DNA of 39,069 nucleotides from Bacteroidales bacterium (lineage in GTDB: Bacteria; Bacteroidota; Bacteroidia; Bacteroidales; UBA932): positions 1-39,069 of the forward strand of contig JAUYTX010000001.1 in NCBI GenBank assembly GCA_030695025.1. The letters are read 5' to 3'. The notes beneath the pieces are model-generated. The model did no database searches, was not told the DNA's origin, and saw only the letters and a list, made by a program, of their open reading frames with translations. How positions within the stretch are numbered: position 1 is the first letter of the stretch; each line of letters opens with the position of its first letter. A program made the translations under genes and the position numbers. Below, in pieces: positions 34,821 through 39,069 of this stretch.

Positions 34821-36128
34821 ATGAATGAGACCGTGATAACAGAAAGGGCAACAGCTTTATTTGGCATTGTTGACGGTATTTACGATCTTCTTATCAGGTG
34901 GGGCCTCTCTCCGGGGATGGCCTCAACGCTTGATGAGATTATCAGCGTACTCCTTTTGTTTGTACTTGCCTTTGTAACAGATATCTTCGCAAGGGTTATC
35001 ATTCACAAAATTGTTGAAAGAATTGCAAAATACACCACATCCCGCTGGGATGATATTTTCATTGAACAAAAGGTAATCAGATATCTGGTTCATATAATTC
35101 CCGGTATAGTATTTTACATTGCAACACCGGTAGCAATAAGGAGCGATTTGTGGGTAATTGTTTTTCAGCGGGTAGCTCAAATTTTTATCGTGGTAGCCAT
35201 TATGCGTGCAGTTCACGCCTCAACAAAGGCTCTTACAGAGATCTATTCCGAGTCAAAAGATTATTCCGATAAGCCTATAAAGGTAATATTTCAGATTATT
35301 GCGGTTATTGCCTATTTCGTTGGTGGAATTGCAATTATAAGCATAATTATAAATAAAGATTTTACCACCCTGTTTGCAGCAATGGGTGCCTCAATGGCAA
35401 TTTTGCTGCTTATTTTTAAGGACAGCATTCTGGGTTTTGTGGCCGGCTGGCAGCTCTCTGCAAACGATATGTTAAGGCAAGGTGACTGGATAACGGTTCC
35501 CAAGTATGGTGCTGATGGAAACGTAGAGGAGATAAGTCTCTACTCTGTTAAGGTGCGCAATTTTGACAACACAATCACAACAGTACCTCCATACTCTCTT
35601 GTAAGTGAGTCGTTTCAGAACTGGAGAGGAATGCAGGAGTCAGGTGGAAGAAGGGTAAAGAGGTCTGTACTTATAGACATGAGCACCATTAAATTTTGCA
35701 CCCCTGAAATGCTCGAAAGGTTCAGCAAAATCAAATATCTACAGGAGTATATACAAATTACCGAATCAGAGATTGAGAGATACAATCGGGAAAACGAAGT
35801 TGACAACTCTGTACTTGTAAACGGAAGAAGACAAACCAACATAGGTGTATTCAGGGCATATCTTCAGGAGTACATAAGCCGTCACCCCGAGGTAAATCAG
35901 GAGATGACACACATGGTAAGGCAGCTCCAGCCTACCGAAAGAGGTATTCCTGTTGAGCTCTATTTTTTCATAAGAATCAAAGACTGGGTATACTACGAGA
36001 GCGTACAGTCAGATATATTTGACCATGTACTGGCAATAATCCCACAGTTTGACCTAAAGGTATTCCAGTATCCTACCGGAGTTGACTTCCCTCAGTTTTA
36101 CCCTACCGAAGAGGGACAACGTCAGTAA
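34821..36128 (+). CDS. MscS-family mechanosensitive channel (YbdG/MscM-like)
   Basis: 435 residues from the ATG at 34821 (an in-frame TTG six bases up adds nothing). About five membrane helices, then the pore-lining and beta-domain region FAAMGASMAILLLIFKDSILGFVAGWQL and WITVPKYGADGNVEEISLYSVKVRNFDNTITTVPP (only the family pattern around 35430-35600), and a long C-terminal cytoplasmic part. The motif order and the inserted segment after SESFQNWRGM match the YbdG/MscM group rather than small MscS. It should release solutes under membrane tension in the inner membrane. Its last 26 bases overlap the convergent SGNH hydrolase gene. Confidence 0.9.
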   Translation: MNETVITERATALFGIVDGIYDLLIRWGLSPGMASTLDEIISVLLLFVLAFVTDIFARVIIHKIVERIAKYTTSRWDDIFIEQKVIRYLVHIIPGIVFYIATPVAIRSDLWVIVFQRVAQIFIVVAIMRAVHASTKALTEIYSESKDYSDKPIKVIFQIIAVIAYFVGGIAIISIIINKDFTTLFAAMGASMAILLLIFKDSILGFVAGWQLSANDMLRQGDWITVPKYGADGNVEEISLYSVKVRNFDNTITTVPPYSLVSESFQNWRGMQESGGRRVKRSVLIDMSTIKFCTPEMLERFSKIKYLQEYIQITESEIERYNRENEVDNSVLVNGRRQTNIGVFRAYLQEYISRHPEVNQEMTHMVRQLQPTERGIPVELYFFIRIKDWVYYESVQSDIFDHVLAIIPQFDLKVFQYPTGVDFPQFYPTEEGQRQ

Positions 36129-37233
36129 TTATTCCAAAAAGAGCCTCCGAAAATCTTAAAAAACCAAGATCGGTAAGGTGTACTCCATCTACCGTAGCTT
36201 CGTTATCATCTCCCAGAAGATTGTCTCCCCTTACATAAATGATATTCTCAAATCCTTCACCTGCAAGTTGTGCATAGAGGTTTCTCCACGCTGCATTCTC
36301 CTCTCTCTGCTCTGCATTTGCTGTTTCGTTAAGCAGAAGATAGGGGAAGTTTGGGTTTTCGATCATAAATATTGGTGTTTGAGGATTTGCCAGTGCAATG
36401 TGTGTAATAAACCTGTATGCGCTGTCTCTAACCATCTGTGTGGTTGTATTTGGAAGGCAATCTATAACAATCGCCTCTGCATCAATCATGTTAATCGCTT
36501 TAGCAATTGCAAAATCCAATCTTGCATTTCCTGAAAAACCAAGGTTTATTGTCTCTCTGTCCATCATCCTGCCCAATATCGCAGGATATGCCATTCCCGG
36601 CCTTGATGCACAACCACCTTGTGTAATGCTGGTGCCGTAGAAAATTACCGGCTTTTTATTGCTATTAACACTTTTAACCAATCGTGTATTTCTTGGAAGA
36701 GAGATATCTGCTCCCGGATCAACCCCTATCTCCAGAGATTCAACTCCGTCGTAAAGCGGTAAATAGGCAATGTACTCCCTGTTTTGTCTTGTCATACTCT
36801 TTACAAAGACCGAGAATGACTCTTGTCCCGCCGGCCTGGCAGTTCCAACATACATCCATTTAGATCCCTCGAGTACATAGAGGTCAAGTCCCTTTATTCC
36901 TGTAGAGGCCATATGGTTAAAGCTTGTGTTATTGGTAACCTTCCATCTGGCCGAAATTGCCGTACTGTTGGTACTGAACCTAATTGCCAGACCCGAGCTG
37001 TTTGAACCAAGCGAAACAAGCTCTTTTCTGAACTCCCCCTCCAGCTCCTTAGGCAACCTGCCGTATTTTACAATACTTTGCTCAAATCCCTTTCCAAGCA
37101 ACATCAAACTGTCTGCCTGAACAAACTTCATCTCCTCCTGCTTCTGAGCTACAGCAGCCGAAGAGATAATCATCAACCCGCCAATTAACGCTAAACAGAA
37201 CCTTGCACTTACACTTCTCATCATATCTCTCAT
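36103..37233 (-). CDS. Secreted SGNH/GDSL hydrolase with N-terminal GxDLY domain
   Basis: 376 residues with a signal peptide ending near SAAVAQ (residue 30). An N-terminal beta domain carries the KGLDLYV motif (GxDLY, about 115-120); the C-terminal SGNH hydrolase has the nucleophile in FYGTSITQGG (Ser202), the oxyanion Asn in DCLPNTT and the catalytic Asp-His in DGVHLTDLG near the end. Members are esterases, often acting on acetylated or other esterified glycans; the exact substrate is not visible. The ATG at 37233 is used; ATGs at codons 4 and 5 are alternatives. It lies downstream of miaA after a 121-base AT-rich gap and overlaps the channel gene at its 3' end. Confidence 0.9.
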   Translation of the reverse strand: MRDMMRSVSARFCLALIGGLMIISSAAVAQKQEEMKFVQADSLMLLGKGFEQSIVKYGRLPKELEGEFRKELVSLGSNSSGLAIRFSTNSTAISARWKVTNNTSFNHMASTGIKGLDLYVLEGSKWMYVGTARPAGQESFSVFVKSMTRQNREYIAYLPLYDGVESLEIGVDPGADISLPRNTRLVKSVNSNKKPVIFYGTSITQGGCASRPGMAYPAILGRMMDRETINLGFSGNARLDFAIAKAINMIDAEAIVIDCLPNTTTQMVRDSAYRFITHIALANPQTPIFMIENPNFPYLLLNETANAEQREENAAWRNLYAQLAGEGFENIIYVRGDNLLGDDNEATVDGVHLTDLGFLRFSEALFGIITDVVPLR

Positions 37234-37272
37234 TTATATTGTTTTATATCGTTTAAATCTTGCATGTCCGGA

Positions 37273-37301
37273 AATAATTATATATCAATTTTATAATTAT
37301 T
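37273..37301. repeat. AT-only inverted repeat between miaA and the SGNH gene
   Basis: AATAATTATA (37273-37282) and TATAATTATT (37292-37301) form a perfect 10-bp stem with a nine-base loop. It is followed by no T tract on the minus strand, so it is at best a weak terminator; it may be a promoter-region feature. Next to it lies a pyrimidine-rich stretch at about 37303-37336. Confidence 0.35.
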
Positions 37302-37354
37302 ATTCTATTCTTTCTCTCTTACTCACTCTCTTTTTATTAATCTACTTTGATTTC

Positions 37355-38254
37355 TTATAAAACAAACTCAGAATCCGGTTCTACCCACTCAATCTTTATG
37401 CCTCTTCGCTCCATACCTCTGAACCAGGTCATCTGCCTTTTTGCAAACTGATGTATTGCCACAGCCAGACGATTGCGCATTGTCTCAAATGAAATCTGCC
37501 CTGTAAGATAGAGTGTAACGAATTTATATTCAAGCCCGTAATAAATCAGATCATCGGCAGCAATTCCACTCTCCATCAGCTCTTTTACCTCTTCAATAAG
37601 CCCCTCTTTGAGTCGCTCGTCAAGCCTTTTGTCAATTCTGGCAATACGCTCATCTCTGCTTACAAGCATTCCTATATATCGTGTGTTAATAGGCGGATAA
37701 CTTGCCACATTTATTGAGTGCCTCTCCATATAGATAGCAATCTCCAGAGCTCTGATAAGCCTTTTGCGGCTTTCAGTATCACTTGTGTTGTGAAGTTGCC
37801 TCATTGAAGCTAGCCTCTTTACAAGATCAACGGTGCTCTCCTTCTCTAACTCTGCCCTCAACGCAAAATCGGGGGGGACTTCGGGCAGTGAGTAACCCAT
37901 TGTTGCAGTCTCAATGTATAAACCGCTTCCTCCGCATAGAATCGGTTGCTTTCCCCTATTGACAATCTGGTTATATGCTTTGTGAAAATCCCTCTGATAT
38001 TCAAAAATATTGTATTTGGTACCCGCATCTGCGATATCTATAAGGTGATACGGGATTTTTTTGATTTTATCTTGCGGGGATTCAGAAAATGAGTATTCCG
38101 ATAAATCTTTGCCTGTTCCAATGTCCATTCCTCTGTACACCTGACGGGAATCAGCCGAGATTATCTCACCGTTTGTCTTTGCCGCAACTCTCACTGCAAA
38201 TTTTGTTTTGCCCGAAGCGGTTGGACCCAGAATGCATATCAATTGGCTGCTCAT
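37355..38254 (-). CDS. miaA: tRNA dimethylallyltransferase
   Basis: 299 residues from the ATG at 38254 (MSSQLICILGPTASGKT). The P-loop GPTASGKT, SADSRQVYRGMDIGTGK and the C-terminal MTWFRG motif are diagnostic. It adds a dimethylallyl group to A37 of tRNAs that read codons starting with U. The in-frame TTG at 38275 is rejected because it adds residues before the normal N-terminus and lies next to the -7 element. Divergent from smpB. Confidence 0.97.
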   Translation of the reverse strand: MSSQLICILGPTASGKTKFAVRVAAKTNGEIISADSRQVYRGMDIGTGKDLSEYSFSESPQDKIKKIPYHLIDIADAGTKYNIFEYQRDFHKAYNQIVNRGKQPILCGGSGLYIETATMGYSLPEVPPDFALRAELEKESTVDLVKRLASMRQLHNTSDTESRKRLIRALEIAIYMERHSINVASYPPINTRYIGMLVSRDERIARIDKRLDERLKEGLIEEVKELMESGIAADDLIYYGLEYKFVTLYLTGQISFETMRNRLAVAIHQFAKRQMTWFRGMERRGIKIEWVEPDSEFVL

Positions 38255-38279
38255 TAATCTCAAATATTGGCTCAATCCA

Positions 38280-38287
38280 CAAATTTA
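38280..38287 (-). promoter_or_regulatory. -7 element (TAAATTTG) for miaA
   Basis: The minus strand reads TAAATTTG, 25 bases before the miaA ATG at 38254. It lies three bases from the smpB -7 element, facing the other way. Confidence 0.6.
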
Positions 38288-38290
38288 CAC

Positions 38291-38298
38291 TAATTTTG
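38291..38298 (+). promoter_or_regulatory. -7 element (TAATTTTG) for smpB
   Basis: TAATTTTG ends seven bases before the smpB ATG, implying an almost leaderless message. Confidence 0.6.
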
Positions 38299-38305
38299 CA
38301 CTCCC

Positions 38306-38755
38306 ATGGTTAAAGGAAAGAGCAAAATAGAGATAAAAAACAAAAAAGCCTCATTTGAATATGAGCTTTTAGAGAGTTTTACTGCAGGAATTGTCCTCTC
38401 GGGTACCGAGATTAAGTCAATCAGGGCGGGAAAGGCATCTATTGTTGAATCCTATTGCTATTTTGTAAAGCGTGAGCTCTACGTTAAGAATATGCACATT
38501 GCCGAGTACTGGTGGGGGAGTTTCAATCAACATGACCCTCGTCGTGACAGAAAACTTCTGCTTAGCAGAAAGGAACTTAACAAACTTTTCAGGGCTACCC
38601 GTGAAAAAGGACTCACAATTGTAGCTACAAGACTCTTCATTGCAGAGAATGGTTATGCAAAACTTAATATCTCACTGGCAAAGGGAAAGAGAGAGTACGA
38701 CAAACGTCACACAATAAAAGAGAACGACCTGAGACGGGAAGAGGACAGAGGCTGA
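38306..38755 (+). CDS. smpB: SsrA-binding protein SmpB
   Basis: 149 residues, usual length. The OB-fold core shows [36 protein letters not shown] and [10 protein letters not shown], and the basic C-terminal tail [20 protein letters not shown] fits the ribosomal decoding site. SmpB binds tmRNA and rescues stalled ribosomes. The ATG at 38306 follows the -7 element by seven bases. tmRNA itself is not in the window. Confidence 0.97.
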   Translation: MVKGKSKIEIKNKKASFEYELLESFTAGIVLSGTEIKSIRAGKASIVESYCYFVKRELYVKNMHIAEYWWGSFNQHDPRRDRKLLLSRKELNKLFRATREKGLTIVATRLFIAENGYAKLNISLAKGKREYDKRHTIKENDLRREEDRG

Positions 38756-38771
38756 TTTTATCCTTTTTTCT

Positions 38772-38805
38772 TTTTATGAGGCCTTCTCTTCTTTTATGAG
38801 ACCTT
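38772..38805 (+). repeat. Two-copy direct repeat after smpB
   Basis: TTTTATGAGGCCTT (38772-38785) and TTTTATGAGACCTT (38792-38805) match in 13 of 14 positions with a 20-base period, in a T-rich stretch after the smpB stop. No hairpin forms; meaning unknown. Confidence 0.4.
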
Positions 38806-38974
38806 TCAAAATCGTAGTTAAATACTAAATCCTGAAATACGGATTAAACTTGAAGGATGTTGAATTTTTAAGTTATCTTGTAATCTGCTTATTTTGTTTC
38901 AATTACATAATTCATGCGTTAAAAATACGTAACCGTTCATTGAGCCCCGCCTTTTTAGATGCATTTGTGATCCT

Positions 38975-38982
38975 TAATTTTG
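38975..38982 (+). promoter_or_regulatory. -7 element (TAATTTTG) for the gene at the window end
   Basis: TAATTTTG lies 18 bases before the ATG at 39001, the same distance as in radA. Confidence 0.5.
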
Positions 38983-39000
38983 CGTTTAAAATAAAAGGAT

Positions 39001-39069
39001 ATGACATCATTAAAAGCAGCGCAACGTTATGAGATATCTTATAATAGATATGTTTCTGGAGGATATTTT
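39001..39069 (+). CDS. Unidentified protein, first 23 codons only
   Basis: An open frame begins MTSLKAAQRYEISYNR and runs off the window. The support is the -7 element at the usual distance and the lack of a stop. Too short to assign a family. It is on the same strand as smpB but 245 bases away with its own promoter. Confidence 0.5.
   Translation, partial: MTSLKAAQRYEISYNRYVSGGYF

Noticed and set aside
37303-37336. Pyrimidine-rich stretch between miaA and the SGNH gene
   Set aside because: Low-complexity AT-rich spacer; no repeat unit, motif or structure beyond composition.
38850-39032. 60-codon open frame after smpB starting at TTG
   Set aside because: It has no family features, starts at TTG without support, and a promoter element at 38975-38982 and a better ATG at 39001 lie inside it in another frame.
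1-39069. CRISPR array, tRNA, rRNA, insertion sequence or phage genes
   Set aside because: No regularly spaced repeats, no cloverleaf-like segments, no transposase or integrase motifs were found on either strand by reading.

Overview
The window reads as ordinary chromosome from a Bacteroidetes bacterium, most likely of the order Bacteroidales. The grounds are the recurring -7 promoter element TAnnTTTG placed a few to about 50 bases before start codons, the near absence of Shine-Dalgarno sequences, and typical lineage proteins: a stand-alone TrpB2-type tryptophan synthase, a DUF5128-like six-bladed propeller lipoprotein, a DUF4143 ATPase, a single-chain GcvP, a topoisomerase I with C-terminal basic repeats instead of zinc fingers, and a purH-mreBCD-pbp2-rodA run. 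I cannot name a genus. No tRNA, rRNA, CRISPR array, phage or intact insertion sequence is visible.

Layout. 1-3697 (minus): a secreted class I amidotransferase-like hydrolase (peptidase C26, cut by the window edge), an AbgT-family transporter and a periplasmic beta-lactamase-fold serine hydrolase. 3873-5237 (plus): radA. 5316-6347 (minus): an EamA/DMT transporter. 6348-9475: an AT-rich, accessory-looking stretch with a 522-base gene-free gap holding nested inverted repeats, a propeller lipoprotein and a DUF4143 ATPase. 9599-11081 (minus): trpB2 behind a complete tryptophan attenuator. 11124-17833 (minus): a four-gene run in the order of transcription PBP1A, ddl, phosphoesterase/PQQ-propeller fusion, prmC. 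17941-21279 (plus): topA and an arginase-fold protein that has lost its metal ligands. 21329-22481: lrp and ispD, convergent and overlapping. 22583-29753 (plus): purH, mreB, mreC, mreD, pbp2, rodA. 29722-31862 (minus): acyl-CoA carboxylase carboxyltransferase and a biotin carrier protein. 31978-36128 (plus): gcvP and an MscS-type channel. 36103-38254 (minus): an SGNH hydrolase and miaA. 38306-end (plus): smpB and the first 23 codons of another gene.

The best find is upstream of trpB2. Positions 11061-10981 (minus) encode a 26-residue peptide with three consecutive Trp codons, 13 bases after a TAnnTTTG element. It is followed by a 12-bp hairpin with a U7 tract (an intrinsic terminator). A 14-base segment near the end of the peptide gene can make 14 pairs with the 5' arm and loop of that terminator. 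The spacing fits classical ribosome-mediated attenuation: a ribosome stalled on the Trp codons leaves the antiterminator segment free, while one at the stop codon covers it. This implies that a lone TrpB2, with no trpA or other trp genes beside it, is switched on by tryptophan shortage, which fits salvage of indole into tryptophan.

Functionally most of the window is housekeeping: envelope growth (PBP1A, Ddl, MreBCD, PBP2, RodA), DNA upkeep (RadA, TopA), translation (PrmC, MiaA, SmpB) and central metabolism (PurH, IspD, GcvP, the carboxylase). Three convergent gene pairs overlap at their 3' ends and several promoters are packed back to back, so the chromosome is compact.
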